Source: Rosa chinensis (lineage: Eukaryota; Streptophyta; Magnoliopsida; Rosales; Rosaceae). Taken from it: a stretch of 64,000 nucleotides of DNA. Positions 1-12,028 of this stretch are shown here, piece by piece. Position 1 is the first letter of the stretch; each line of letters begins with the position of its first letter. The stretch spans positions 32,036,501-32,100,500 of the forward strand of contig NC_037090.1 of assembly GCF_002994745.2 (NCBI RefSeq), written 5' to 3'. A program made the position numbers and the translations under genes. The notes beneath the pieces were generated by a model, which was given only the letters and a program-made list of their open reading frames with translations, ran no database searches and had not been told where the DNA came from.

Positions 1-1260
1 AATCAATGCCGGTGTTGTGAGAAGCCTTGGGTCACGAGGCGAGATTTATATCTTATAACCTCATTTTTGTCATTACGCTTTCTAACAAAGACTCATATAT
101 ATCCAACATGCTTTACATTTGGGGGTATAGGCGTAACTGGCCCGAATACATTTCTCTTTATTAGTGAATCCAATATAGCCTGGATCGCTTCTTTCCATTT
201 AGGCCAATCTGCTCTTCATTAGCATTCTTCAATGGAGCGAAGTTCGATATCATCATGTTCTATAATTCCTTGTGCAAGAGTGTATGCAAATGCATCATCA
301 AGGATAATAGAATTTCTCTTCTACATCTCATGTACACTAGTGTAATTCATGGAGATCTCTCTATTCTTCGGATTTGGTTCAGACATTGAGGTGTGCTCCA
401 ACGGTGTCTCGTGGACATAACCATAATTCGGAATACTCTCATGAAATGAATTTTCAGTGTCGATGATTAATGGATTTAGCTGTGCCAAACTCGCTTGCTT
501 CCTAAGCTAAGAATCAATCGAATCTAAGCTCCTCCTGAGCTTCTTTGCGGAAGCCACGGCCTGAACCATATCTCCACCAGCAATAAGGGTGGTGGCACTG
601 TGCCCAAGTCTTTTTAGGTCGACGTCGTGTCCTCTCGTGGGGACATCAATCCTTGCAGGCATGTTTGCACCAGGTATATGTCACTTTAGCGATATCAAAA
701 AATGCATCAGGCATCGATTCTGGTACGTTCTGAAGATCGAGTATTCTCCGCACTTCAATGTCGAACTGTTCGGTTTGGGGATCAAGATGAGACAAACTGG
801 GGACAGACCATGATAATTCATGTCGTTCTCGTTGAACATTTGTGTTCTTATCTCCCCCTAATGGTAAAAAGACTGTCTCATCAAAGTGAGAATCCGCAAA
901 TTTAGCAGTAAAGAGATCGCCTGTCAAGAGTTCTATATGTTGGAGAGTCATATTCACAAAAACTGCATAAGTGCAAGACATTAGGCTCGTACCTAGTCAC
1001 TATTTGTGACGCAAAAAATGGTTGAGTGGTGGTAGATCTTAGACGAATAAGTATGGCTGCATGCAATATTGTATCGCCCCAAGCGAAAATAGGGAGATTG
1101 GTGCTCATAACCATATGCCCGAGAAACCATTTGAAGCCTTTTAATGGTAGCTTCAATGAGACCATTTTGGGTGTGAACATGGGGAATCAGATATCCAATA
1201 TCAATTCCAATGGACATTGCAATAATCATCAAAAGTTTTCAATGTAAACTCTCCAGCATT
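1..1260 (-). pseudogene. Copia pol fragment (integrase end to start of reverse transcriptase), decayed
   Basis: This is a minus-strand remnant of a Copia polyprotein. From about 1240 down to 990 the frames give late-integrase sequence, including TQNGLIEATIKRLQ and a following segment with TNLPIFAWGDTILHAA. From 981 to about 690 comes the linker with LLTGDLFTAKFADSHFDETV and LSHLDPQTEQFDIEV. From about 230 to 60 the translation resembles the block just before the RT core (DWPKWKEAIQAILDSLIKRN, then VGYIWVFVRKRNDKNEVIRY). No frame stays open throughout, so several frameshifts and stops are present. The RT core would lie beyond the left edge. No LTR or target duplication for this element is visible, so only the family-level call is safe. 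Confidence 0.85.
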
Positions 1261-1330
1261 GTCAAGATGTATTAACTTAAGGGTTCCCCTTTAGCGCCTT
1301 AAGGTATCAGTACCTTAATAATTCATAATT

Positions 1331-1425
1331 GCATCTGGGCCGTCCATTTTACACTGATAAACTGGACAGACGCGCATCTAGCTTCACTTGTCCATTTTAC
1401 ACTGCTAAATTGGACAGATGCACAT
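1331..1425. repeat. Short imperfect tandem duplication
   Basis: The motif GTCCATTTTACACTG followed by an A-rich stretch, TGGACAGA and GCATCT occurs twice, at about 1341 and 1390, just left of the solo LTR. No coding content is seen. Confidence 0.6.
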
Positions 1426-1431
1426 CTGCAC

Positions 1432-4252
1432 TGATAGGACCCGCCCCAGATTTCACCTTGAAATCCGAAGTGACCCTGCGGGGCCCACCTTAGAAGAAAT
1501 TCTACCAAAAATTTGGCGGAACTTCCCCTAAAATGGGTTACCCAAACCTGTAGAAAACATTTACACTCCTCAATCAATTCATCCTTATGCTCCTAGAGCC
1601 ACCCTGCTCCCCAAATCAACATCAGTCTCCAATTCACAAAACACACATCTCAACTCGAATAGCATAAATCTCATAGGAAATCAGAGCAATTCTAACAGAA
1701 AGGTATAAGAGGAAAACCTAATTCAACGACAGATGCGGAAGCCATGCTGTTGACTATGCCTCAACTCCGTGTATGCCCGACCTCGACCAATTCGCCTGCA
1801 AACTGGGCATTTGAAACCGAAGGGCCCAGGGGAAAGTACATAAAATACGTTAGCGTGAGTGGACAAAAATAAACAATTTTTAAACCAAGTGGATTTTATA
1901 CTTTCCCACATTTATTTCCTTAAAAACCCTCGATTCATGCAACGATTTAGAAAACAAATCACGAGAAGCTCCGCTCAAGAAAAACCTACTAGACCGAGAG
2001 AAAAGATCGAAACTCCGATACTCAACAGGATAAGACCAGCCCCGCTGGTTACACGGAAATCAGATTAGGCCCTGCTAGTCGAGAAATGATAGGATATGGG
2101 GAAGAGATATCACCATACGGGCAATGGAGCCTCCAGGCTCTACCTACCCTCAATTGCCACTCACACATAGATTGTGCGAGGAGGAGAACTAATAACCTCA
2201 ACTTCCACTCACACATAGATTGTGCGAGGAGGAGACCAAATAACCTCGACTGCCACCCACGTGAGGAGGAGAATAAATCACCTCTACTGCCACTCACCAA
2301 CACAAAGTAGGTGAGGAGGAGAACAAGCTACCGCAACTGCCACTCACCAACACAAAGTCAGTGAGGAGGAGACCTAATAACATAACTCGCGTATGGTGAG
2401 GAAAAATCATCGAAAACCAGTAAATCCATGTAGCTTCCCCACATTTCTCACGAGATAGAAACCATGTATTCCACGACGTGACCCCGCACGCCAAGATTAC
2501 TCTCAATCTCAAAATGGATAAGTGAGAAATAGGAATAAATCGACGGCGTGTCCCACACGCCCAGATATTCTCAAATCCGTAACCAAAACCGGAAATTAGT
2601 ATAGGTAAATCCCATTTCCAAAAATCTCTCAAAATCTCCAAGAAGCCAACCAAATCCAAAATCCTTAATTAGGCATTCCCGATGCCAAAATTGAAAGTCA
2701 ATAAACAATTGAGAATATCCAACTCCATTGAAACTCATCTTAAAAAATCTTCCAGGAGCTTAACTCGGTGATTAGGGATATGCTTAATTCCAGAAATTTA
2801 CCTCGGAAATAAGGAATTCATCAAATAATATAATAAAACAAAACCAACCTTTGAAACTCATTATTGAAAGCAAATCCATGATATAATTCGAAATCAATTT
2901 CCAAAAATTAATTCATTTCCTCAAAAAGTAATATGAATAATCACTAGAGCATTATTTAAGAAAATAAATGCATGCATCGCTATTTAAAACAAAAGTCCAC
3001 TCACAGTACTATTCCGACGATCACGCATTCGAGTTCCTTCATCGAGCAATAGCTCGGTACGTCGTTCTGTATACAATTATATTCCGTGAATAATTCTTCA
3101 ATAATTTAATACGGTTCCTAAAATCAATTCCTCATAATTTCACCTCCCAATTCTCCTCGGATTTAGCCCAAATTATACCACTAATACCAATTCGTTAATT
3201 TAAAGGTTCCAAGGCAGAACCGAGAGATATCCGATGGTCGGATTCTCGTAATTCGATAATCGAAACCCTAAACTTCAAAATTCATAATTAATTCCAAGCT
3301 TCTCCAAAAATTACCAAACTTCACATACAAGCTCTACGCAATTTATAGGATTTAATGGGCTAAAAACTGGAATTAAAACACTGCCCTACACGCCTCCACG
3401 CGCCACCCACAGTGGCGGCGCGTGGGGCTCACGCGCCGGTGGCCACCACCTCCAATGGTCACCAAATTTTGACCACAGCACCTACTCAACACACTGATCA
3501 TTTTTCTCAACTACAACACATCCCAATTTTACCTTTAAACAGTCGAATTCGGCCGGTGAAGAAAAACCCAGAAAACTCCAAGAACCCTAGAAATCGCAAA
3601 TCGTTAATTCGACCTAGAAATCGCAAATCGTTAATTGAAATGAAAGACCTTAGGGGAAATGATCTATGTCAAAAACCGAACCTTCGATGCTAATTTGGTG
3701 GCCGGAATCGCCGGAAATCGACTGAAATCCCGATCTGCTACAGTAACCTTCACAGCTCCAAATCGAGCTCTTTCGGCCAAATCGCTGTACAACACCACCA
3801 CAGACGTGACAAGGGTGAAGAGGCAAGCCAGCTAATGCCCGGATTCCGTCGTGGGGTGGCCGGAGGAGGAAGAAATCGGAGGAGAAAGAATCGGGCCGAA
3901 GAGGAAGAAAAGGTCGGGGGAGAGGAGAGAGAAAAGGCCGGTAGGTTTCCAAAAATGGAAACTTACCACAGTAAATTGGCTATTTATAGAAACTTACTAC
4001 ATGAACAGTAATTTTAGTATTTCTCTTATAACTTTCGCATACAAACTCCGATTTTTACGTACCACATATCCATGCGCTCGGTTTAACGTCCTCTACAACT
4101 TTCATGAAGGAAGTTTTCTCAAATTTTGACCCGAACAAAAAGTCAACTTTTAGGGCCATTAAAAGTACTCAAACGACAGTAAAAGTGAAAATAACGGTCG
4201 TTTACCGTCCAACTAACTTGTAAACTGCTAATTTAAGATACGGGACGTTACA
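1432..4252 (-). mobile_element. Solo LTR, 2.8 kb, probably Gypsy chromovirus-like
   Basis: The segment starts TGATAGGACCCGCCCC and ends GGGACGTTACA, and is flanked by the same 5 bp, TGCAC, at 1427-1431 and 4253-4257. The TG...CA ends and a 5-bp target duplication around one long non-coding block are what a solo LTR looks like after recombination between the two LTRs of one element. No gag or pol is inside; the small open frames lack family signatures. On the minus strand it would begin TGTAACGTCCCGTATC and end GGGGCGGGTCCTATCA, ends I associate with long Gypsy LTRs of the Tekay/Del type. That lineage and the strand are inferences from memory. A GC-rich block near 3395-3450 and a TATA-like stretch near 3980 lie inside. 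Confidence 0.8.
2140..2395. repeat. Imperfect tandem repeats inside the solo LTR
   Basis: About five degenerate units of roughly 50-60 bp share TGCCACTCACACATAGATTG or TGCCACTCACCAACACAAAG followed by GTGAGGAGGAGA. The units diverge from one another, so the expansion is older than the arrays inside the Gypsy elements further right. Confidence 0.7.
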
Positions 4253-4257
4253 TGCAC

Positions 4258-4701
4258 CCTCAGATGCGTGTTCATCGCATGTGATCGCCGGGTAACCTCT
4301 TATAACAAGTTTCAACAATGCGATTTCAAAATTTTGAAATCAAACACTGTTCTTTCTTCTGGGCATCGCAAACACTGTTCCTTGACCGCCAAGGACCTTG
4401 AAACCATTCCAAGCTAGGGTTTTTGAGATGGCTCAGTTGTAAATTTATGTTCTTTGATGAGAAATAGTCAGATTTGATTGTGGGTTTTAGTAGTGTGGAT
4501 TGACAATATGCAATGTGCAGTCAGTTGACATGTGTGGTGAGTTGAAGTTTGATTCTGCGGCCCAATAGAATAAACGGGAATATGATTAATATGTGGCTTT
4601 GCAGCCAAAGGCAATACATATCAAGACGATATAATAAAAGTTTACAGGCCAACAATGGCTTTACACAATAAGAAAATACAATATTTGATTTGAGGTCTTC
4701 A
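4258..4701. other. Intergenic DNA ending in a repeat copy cut by CACTA-1
   Basis: No gene is recognised. From 4588 to 4701 the sequence (TATGTGGCTTTGCAGCCAAA and onward) is closely matched at 10399-10525. The match resumes on the far side of the CACTA element at 9306, so this is the left half of a repeat that the transposon split. Confidence 0.7.
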
Positions 4702-6441
4702 CACTACACCAAAAAATGAATCAGCCGTCTGATGGGTGAATCAGACAATAGGACATAACTGTCGTCTGAGGAAATTTTGCACAACAGCAACGACTTACAT
4801 AACTATTGTCTGAACACTAGAAAGAACAACAACGATGAGTAGCTTAACTCTTGTGCAAATCAATTTCAGACAACAGCTGCTAGAAGAGAGAAACTTGTGA
4901 AGAACAATAAGAAAACATTGGCTTGTAAATAAACTGTTGTCTGAATGAAGGTTGTACATCATCTGACTAGTTGTTTTCTATGGACTGGATTTAAACAAGA
5001 CAACAAAAAACTGAAGAAAGCATTGTCTGTTTGTATTTGATACTGCATGTTTCTGAAAAAAACTGTTGTTTGAGTTTTTATTGGACAATGGTTCCGATGT
5101 AAAGTCTTATTGTGCTGTAATGGCTCCAACAACAGTTTATGCTATCCATTTAGTTGTGTTAGCTCCCTTGGACAATTGTTTTTACTCAGTTGAGAGTGGT
5201 ATGAAAGTGACTCTAATATTTTACTAAAAGCAACTTTCATAATAAATTCCAATAGATCCAACAAAGGCAATTTCATAAAGCATTAATCCATTTCATTAGC
5301 TTAACAGGCTCTCTAATTTCATAAGGTTTACATGATGATAAATAATAATACAACTTGCTGGGTGTTCCAAGCTTGATCTCCCAATGACTGCACATTGCCT
5401 TTCATTTCCACCATCTCAGTTCAAAGCCTTGAGCAGTTTGATACAAAATTTCCCATAAGTGGTTGATCTGTAAACGATAGCAAAGATGTTGCAATTAAAG
5501 ACTAATGATAAAGGAGAATCCATATACCAGCTGCAAGTATATTTTAGGCAAGTATTTCCAACATTTTGTCAGCAATCAAGGAGAATGCATATGCCAAACA
5601 ACGTTATTCAGCTTCAATTCATTACTACTAAAATACATTCACTTTTAATATCTACTTACCATTTCTTGATTTCATTGATTTACTCTGATGCATTGCATGC
5701 ATAGCAAGACCAATATTTCCAATTTCAGCTATCAGCGGACAAAGTCTGTGACAATTGTCCATTGCTTGCACTTCTTCTTCACCTTTACAATTCTCACCAT
5801 CATGCTCTTCTAATAATCTCTTTGCTCTTCTGGACCGCATATCAAGTGCCATAACTACATCGAAAACCAGTAGACATAAAGTTATGTTCAATTTCAGAAA
5901 ACAAACAGAGCGGACACAATAAATCAGATAGTCTTTTATACAACCATACCTGAATTTGAAAGATTACAAAAATTTGAGTGCACACTGTTCCAGAACTCTG
6001 TGAAATCAAATATCATCATCAAAATCTCAACTTCATAAAAAAACAGAGTTCAATTGGAACAACAAACAAAACAAAAGAATGTTCATAAACAAAATTAATC
6101 AATATCCAAACATTTACTGCATAGCAATTCATTTCCTGCAAATCACTGCATAACTCTACGTCAATTAAGCTAAATAAAAGTAATCTTAAGGGTTGACTAA
6201 TCAGTTTTCAATTTTTACAAAAGCTGATATATAAAAAAGCTGGCACATTTATACTCCTCAATTATCTAGTAAACATGCTACTAGCTCAAATCTTTCAGTA
6301 CATATGTTTGCTTTCACCTGAGTTACTGATTTGTTGACAAAATTCAATTGTATGCCAATAACTAATTTGGCATATGTAAATAGCTAATTTGGCATCTCAT
6401 TAAGTTGTTTCATTAGTACATGAAATCAATTCTACTGAAAG

Positions 6442-6607
6442 GGCATATCTAAATTTTCTTTTGTCACCTCAAAGAAGAGCAGAAACAATCAAAGCACTCA
6501 TCTTCAAATCAAAATCAATATATGCGGGGATATCTAAATTTTCTTTTCACCTTAAAGAAGAGCAGAAACAATCAAAGCACTCATCGTCAAATCAAAATCA
6601 ATACATG
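6442..6607. repeat. Two-copy tandem duplication of about 83 bp
   Basis: A block running from GGCATATCTAAATTTTCTTT to ATCAAAATCAATATATGCGG is repeated immediately with few changes. It lies inside CACTA-1 in sequence with no recognised coding content. Confidence 0.85.
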
Positions 6608-7227
6608 TGAATCTATCTATGAGTGTGCATTGACCACCCCATGACTGCCTCTATAGAACTAAATAGAAGGAAAATTCAGTATAAGAAAAAAGGCAATCAA
6701 ATAAAATAAGCCTTCAATGAAACTACATGATCATATTTTTACAATTACATCTCAGACCAAGACACACCAACATAGCTAGACCACTTGCAGAATCCATACA
6801 TTTGTCACTATTTAGTCAAAACCAATCATCCAACGCAGACCCCTAAAATCTTCCAACTCAAGAAATCAAAAATACTCTAAAAGCAGAAAACTCAAAACAC
6901 CCAATAATCTAAAAAGCAGTACTAATCTGCATAGTGCCCAACACAAATCACCACTCTTTATCAGTACCAAGAACTAAATGTTCAGAAAAGAACCAATCTT
7001 TAACTCCACAGACAAATTTTTTTACCTGAAATAAAATCTAAGATAATGAACATGCCAATTAAGTTTCTCATCTTGCAACTTTAGAAGCTCACTTACCTGT
7101 GACACACAGGAGACCAAGTTATTGTTCGCTTTTTTGTCGTCGTTGCTAACTGACTTGGACTTTTGAGATAGAGGTGAAGCTGCACAAAAGTAGCCTTCAA
7201 AATAAAATTGCTTATATCACATATGAA

Positions 7228-7252
7228 TATATATATATATATATATATATAT
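7228..7252. repeat. (TA)n microsatellite
   Basis: An uninterrupted run of alternating A and T, about 12 dinucleotides, in AT-rich interior sequence of CACTA-1. Confidence 0.95.
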
Positions 7253-9302
7253 TTCTTTTCATATGAGACAAAGCATCAGAAGTGTTCTTTGGAATAACTC
7301 AAATAAGGCAAAGCCTTCATTCCCAGTGAATAATTCAATAGCAGATGTGTATTAATAGAGTAGCAAATAGATGATAAAAGAGGTCCTGAACATATACCTC
7401 TAAGGCGTAAGCAAGTTAATTCTCATCAATGATAAAAGCCAATGCCTCGGAGTTCTCATCTAGTGAAGCAAGCAATGCTTTTGCCTTACTTATTTGATGG
7501 AGAACATTGTTCTTCTATCACTAAATAATCATCACAAATATCAGTAAAACATCAAACAGTCCCTAATGTAGAGATAAGTGTGTGTTAAAAAGAAAAAGAA
7601 AAAACATGTACGAATTTTCTTTGGCAGAAGAGGGTAGCTTGGAGTTCAAAGCTCACAATTAGATAGGCGATGCTCTTTAATTCCAAAGGCACTTTCCTAT
7701 CAGGCCTATCCCTTTCTCGATTTTGACGCTCTCTATCTCTAAACACATCATCCATATGCAGAACTAACCAAATTAGTTAAAACACTGCACAAAAGTTTAA
7801 TTATAAACTATAGTGAAGTTAGGAGTTTGTCAATTTATACAATGAACCATTTGTCAATTCTGTCAAACACTTAAACAACAAATAATATGTTCTGGGGCTT
7901 TGAATGCAACTATGATTTCAAAGCAACTACTGATACACAATTACACACACACAGAGATAGAAATAACAACTATGAAGAAAACTGGAAAAAGCATAAATTA
8001 TCGCCGCTTTAGAGCTCTGGCATTGCAGAAAAGATATGAGACAAAGGTAGTAAAATAATGGTCCTGTGGGATGCAAATCATGCAATTCGAACCAAGCTTG
8101 AAGAAAGCCAAACCAAGCAAGTTACCTAGAAATTCGAAATCGAACCCAGCTTGAAGAATCTGAAATCAAAAACTGAAATCGAAGTATCGAACCCAGAATT
8201 CTGCTTGAGCTTTGAGGACATCTGCTTTGCTACTTGAGTTCGAGGCGATTGAAGAATTGAAGACTGAAAATTGAAAACCCAGAAAGTATTCAAAGTAAGA
8301 AACCGATCGATTGATGGATTGAAGAGTGAAAAACAAAAACCCATAAACTCAAACTTTTCCATTGAAGACCCACAGGACCTCCAAATTCAGGAAAAAATGC
8401 AAATAAGAATTCATAATCTTTAGAACTGAAGCTTCGATTTTGACAAAAAGGAGAGTTCAAAGCTTACTGAATCAAAGCGGTGGTAGAGGTGTTGCGAGAT
8501 GGCGGCTGGAAATCGACGAAGGTAAGGGAGCAGCAGCATCGTGGATTGGAGGGTCGCGTGCACAGGCAGGAGTCGGTGCTGGGCTTGGGTTTTGATCATA
8601 TTGAGGTGTTGGTTAGATTGGTGGTGGCGGTGTCGTGAATTGATGGCCAGAAATGGTGGTCTCCAGCGATGGCAGGGAGAAATGGAAGGGAGAGATAACA
8701 AAAAATTGGGTGTGCGGCCGAGGAAGAGAGAGAGTGTGTGTTGTATTTCTAGGGTTAGTCGACATCAAAGTAAAATTTTGTCGAACTAATGGAGGGAAAA
8801 AATGAAAATGAAAATTTTGGCCAAGTGTTGAGTATAACTAGGGCGCGCAAACCATTTGAACCCTAAAACTCAGACAACATCAATTTCAGTACATTGTCTG
8901 AAACATAGTGGCATAATAGACAACTAAAAAACTGTTGTGTGAATCAAAACAATCAGACGACATCTTTTTCAACCATTGTATTAATGGTAATTGCACAACA
9001 GAGAAGTAATAACTGTTGTGTGACTGAAAATAATCAGACAACAGCAAAAATCAACCATTGTATAAATGAACTTTGGACAACATCACATAATAACTATTGT
9101 CTGAATGAATTAATTCAGACAACATCAAAAAAATCAACCATTGTCTGAAATGCTACTGCACAAGAGCCAACAAAAAACTGTTGTCTAATTCGAAAACTTA
9201 GACGACATAATATTTCTTGCTGTCGTCTGATTAAATCAGACGACAGTTAAAATGTTTGCTGTCGTCTGATATGTGTTGTCTGATTCCGAAATTGGTGTAG
9301 TG

Positions 9303-10398
9303 TCATGTGAACTTTTGATTCAGTCTTGGTTGCTTGGCCGTAGAGATATTGGAGTCAGATGGTAGCTTCATGTCTTCATGCCCTCACGCCCAGAATAACA
9401 CATTAGAACGAGCTTTCCAGGCTCTAAAGCATATCCCAGGCATGAGATTTCGCTATAAAGCCTAAGTGTTTATAAGATGAGAGCTATCTCGTATGGAGGA
9501 GATTTTAGAAGGAGGAGGCTGTTGTTTCTTATGTTCTTCTGCTTCTCAAATGGGTCTATTTATAGGGCCAGGTACAAGTGAATTCAGAAGAAGTCAAGGT
9601 CAGCTGGGAGTCGTGGAGGCAAGTAAAGGACAATAAATCAAATTTGGACTTTTGGTTATCTCAATAATAAATTTTTTGTAGGTTATCTCTCTGAGATAAT
9701 GGCATTAACCACCTCCTTAATTGCTACCATTAAGCTCGACCTCTCAACCAACCGGTCATGCACGAGACCACATGCATTTGGCCCTAGGAATAGACCCATT
9801 TGGGAAGTAGAAGAGAATCAAAACCAAAAGCAACAATGGTTTTCTTATCTTTGTTGATGATCCTTCTCCTTCTAAAATCTCCCCCATATGAAATAGGCTT
9901 CAACCTCTAAACACTAGGCTTTGTAGTGAAATCTCATGCGTGGGATAAACGGTAAAAAAAGAGACCTCCTCAATATATTTTCTAGTCTCCATCTATATCG
10001 CTCGTATCTTCATGCTCTGCATGTTACTTGGAAGGGAGGTTTTGTCGTCCTTGATGCAGATACACCTTCTCAATTCATTTGCATGGGTACAACTTCCCTG
10101 TAAGGTTATTCGTATAGTCTATGAATTTTCACAAAAAAAAATTTCTGCTGTTCTTCGAGCTACTTTGCTTACTTGATTACATCTTTGGGATGATCCGTTT
10201 CACAATGAATATCCTGAACTTGAAGTTGTTGCACTTATAGTTACTTTTTCCCTAATGATTATGCTATGAAGCCTATACCTAAGGCAACAATCAGATTACT
10301 TTGCTAGTTTTCGTCTTCTGGTTTACATTTACATTTATATTTATATTATTCCTTCAAGCATATACCTGAGGAATATAAAAAATGCATTATGTGTATTC
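9303..10398. other. Non-coding DNA between repeat copies
   Basis: The first 36 bases continue the repeat interrupted by CACTA-1. The rest contains a large inverted repeat (9432-9569 against 9780-9947) and AT-rich sequence. No gene or tRNA is recognised. Confidence 0.6.
9432..9947. repeat. Imperfect inverted repeat, arms about 140-165 bp, spacer about 210 bp
   Basis: The left arm runs 9432-9569 (TATCCCAGGCATGAGATTTC at its outer end, CAAATGGGTCTATTTATAGG near its inner end). Its reverse complement is found at 9780-9947, from CCTAGGAATAGACCCATTTG to ATCTCATGCGTGGGATA. Pairing is imperfect but includes long matching blocks such as GGAGATTTTAGAAGGAG. A transcript across it would fold into a long hairpin. 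It may be a foldback or MITE-like element, or an inverted duplication. Confidence 0.75.
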
Positions 10399-10558
10399 AA
10401 TATGTGGCTTTGCTGCCAAAGGCAATACATATCAACAATATATAATAAAAGTTTACAGGCCAACAGTGGCTTCACACAATAAGAAAATACAGTATCTTGA
10501 TCTGAGGTGATCTGAGGTCTTCATGTGGACTTTTGATTCAGTCTTGGTTGCTTGGCGG
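10399..10558. repeat. Second copy of the CACTA-1 target: uninterrupted site
   Basis: This stretch matches 4588-4701 joined to 9306-9338, apart from scattered substitutions and a short local duplication of GATCTGAGGT. At 10523-10525 it has a single TCA where the other copy has TCA, the 4.6-kb CACTA element, then TCA again. It therefore shows the empty site in the same molecule. Confidence 0.85.
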
Positions 10559-11936
10559 CCAAGATGTTGTATTCCAACGCTTCCTCATCCCCCCTTGGAA
10601 TATATCTTGATCTAAGGTCTTCATGTATCTCTGCTTCTCATCAGAAGTCAGTGGCGGACGCAGAATTTTTTCTACAAAGGGGCGAACAAAAAAATTGAAA
10701 GATAACAAAACAAAACTTCTATGTGAGACAAAGCTTCAATCTGTATATTTCCTAGCAAATAAAAAGATAGGATTTGTCTCGGTTTATGCACCTTGTGTGC
10801 CTTGTTTGCTCTAGGTAGGCGGCGAGTTCCTTGCTTGGTCAAATGGTCGCTACCTCCTAGTGGCAGGGTGAAACTAAGTACCGCTGGATGTATACTCCAG
10901 TGGCAACATAGTGGGAAAGCTGTGCTATTTGTAATGATGCTTCTCCATGGTAGAGTTATCTTTCCGGTATGTCACCACAATTGTGAAGCGAATAGAGTAG
11001 CCAGTAGTGCACTCTTCGCTGGTTGGTGCTTGTTAGAATACATTGTTTTAGTTGAGGCTCTTGTTATTACTTCATGAAGTTTTCTTGATGCACATTGTAA
11101 TCTGGGGTATAGGCACCAAGTCCAACCACCCCCCCCCCCCCCCCCCCGCCAATGTATTTTGCAGTTTTTTTGCAATCAGTTATAAGAAAACATTCAATAA
11201 ACTTCCCTAGAAAAACAATCAAGCAAAATAAACTAGAAAATCTATAGAGATGTGGCTTACTCTTTTTTACCTAAATCTATAGAAATGACAAAGTAGAAGT
11301 TTCTTGTAATTAGGTAATTGGGTTACGGGCTTACTATTTTGGTTAAGTGGTGGGGGTTGCAGTTTTTTTTTTTTTTTACTAGGGTCAAGATAAATGTGTA
11401 TAGTGTATGAGACTATGAGTCTAGGAACAAAACAAAGAAATAGCATCAAGATGAAGCCTTATTTAACAAAAATAAAAACTTCATTGGCTGTATGGTGTAT
11501 GAGTCTAAAAGCCAAATAAAGAAATAACATCAAGATGAAACCTTATTTAACAAAAAATAAAAATACCTTGCTTGATTCTGTTTTTGGTTTTGTTCTCAAT
11601 CAATTCATGTGGTTCTCAAAGACCCACTTTTTGATGTTGTTCATGAAGCTTCAAAAGCTAGAGTTCTTGAAGTTGAACCTAGAAAAAGTAGGTAGTTAGC
11701 TTGATTTCTTGTACTATTGTTTAGTGCAAGTGTGTTTTATGAAGTAGTGTTGCTCTATCTCTATGATTTCTACTCCAAGTTTTTATCTTTGTTTGATTGG
11801 ACTGCAAGGTTTAGTTTAGTTTTTGTTTTTGGTGTGACATAATTGAAGCTTTTTCATGAGTTGGTTCTTGATTTATTGTACTGGTTTTGAGAGAAAGTTA
11901 AAGTTGGACTTACTTGAACTGACTTAGGCCTCATTT
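10559..11936. other. Non-coding, repeat-like DNA
   Basis: No gene is recognised. Near 10652 the sequence CAGTGGCGGACGCAGAATTTT resembles a border common to plant dispersed repeats. A 19-base C run lies at 11129-11147 and a T run at 11365-11378. A two-copy imperfect duplication (GTATGAG..., then CAAGATGAA...TTATTTAACAAAAA) occupies about 11400-11475 and 11489-11565. Confidence 0.55.
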
Positions 11937-12028
11937 GGGATTGCTTCGCTTTTAAGAAAATCATCTTTTGTTTAAAATCTTAGATTTTATTGTATTTGGT
12001 AAATAAATAAAAATCAACTTTAATTGAA

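Larger units (their letters stand above)
5662..8701 (-). pseudogene. Unrecognised spliced gene fragment carried by CACTA-1
   Basis: Several minus-strand blocks have plausible exon borders. One at 8701-8469 ends at a GTAAGC donor and looks like an untranslated leader or first exon. One at about 7181-7098 lies between a TTTTGTGCAG acceptor and a GTAAGTG donor. One at about 5999-5950 lies between TTTCACAG and GTATGG. One at about 5855-5662 follows GATGTAG and ends before GTAAGT, encoding a short charged stretch with MRSRRAKRLLEEHDGE and NCHRLCPLIAEIGNIGLAMH. I recognise no protein family. The arrangement inside a CACTA element suggests captured host exons, but it could be degenerate element-encoded sequence. 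The element strand is not known, so sense or antisense capture cannot be stated. Confidence 0.4.
4702..9302. mobile_element. CACTA-type DNA transposon, non-autonomous (CACTA-1)
   Basis: The ends are CACTACACCAAAAAATG and, inverted, TTGGTGTAGTG. The 3-bp target duplication TCA lies at 4699-4701 and 9303-9305. CACTA/En-Spm elements are known for CACTA termini and 3-bp duplications. Both ends carry many short subterminal motifs related to CAGACAACA and TGTTGTCTGA in both orientations (about 4730-5200 and 8870-9290), as expected for transposase-binding subterminal repeats. I find no transposase domain, so it should depend on enzymes supplied elsewhere. Its interior holds exon-like pieces on the minus strand, described separately. 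An uninterrupted copy of the target lies at 10399-10558. Confidence 0.9.
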
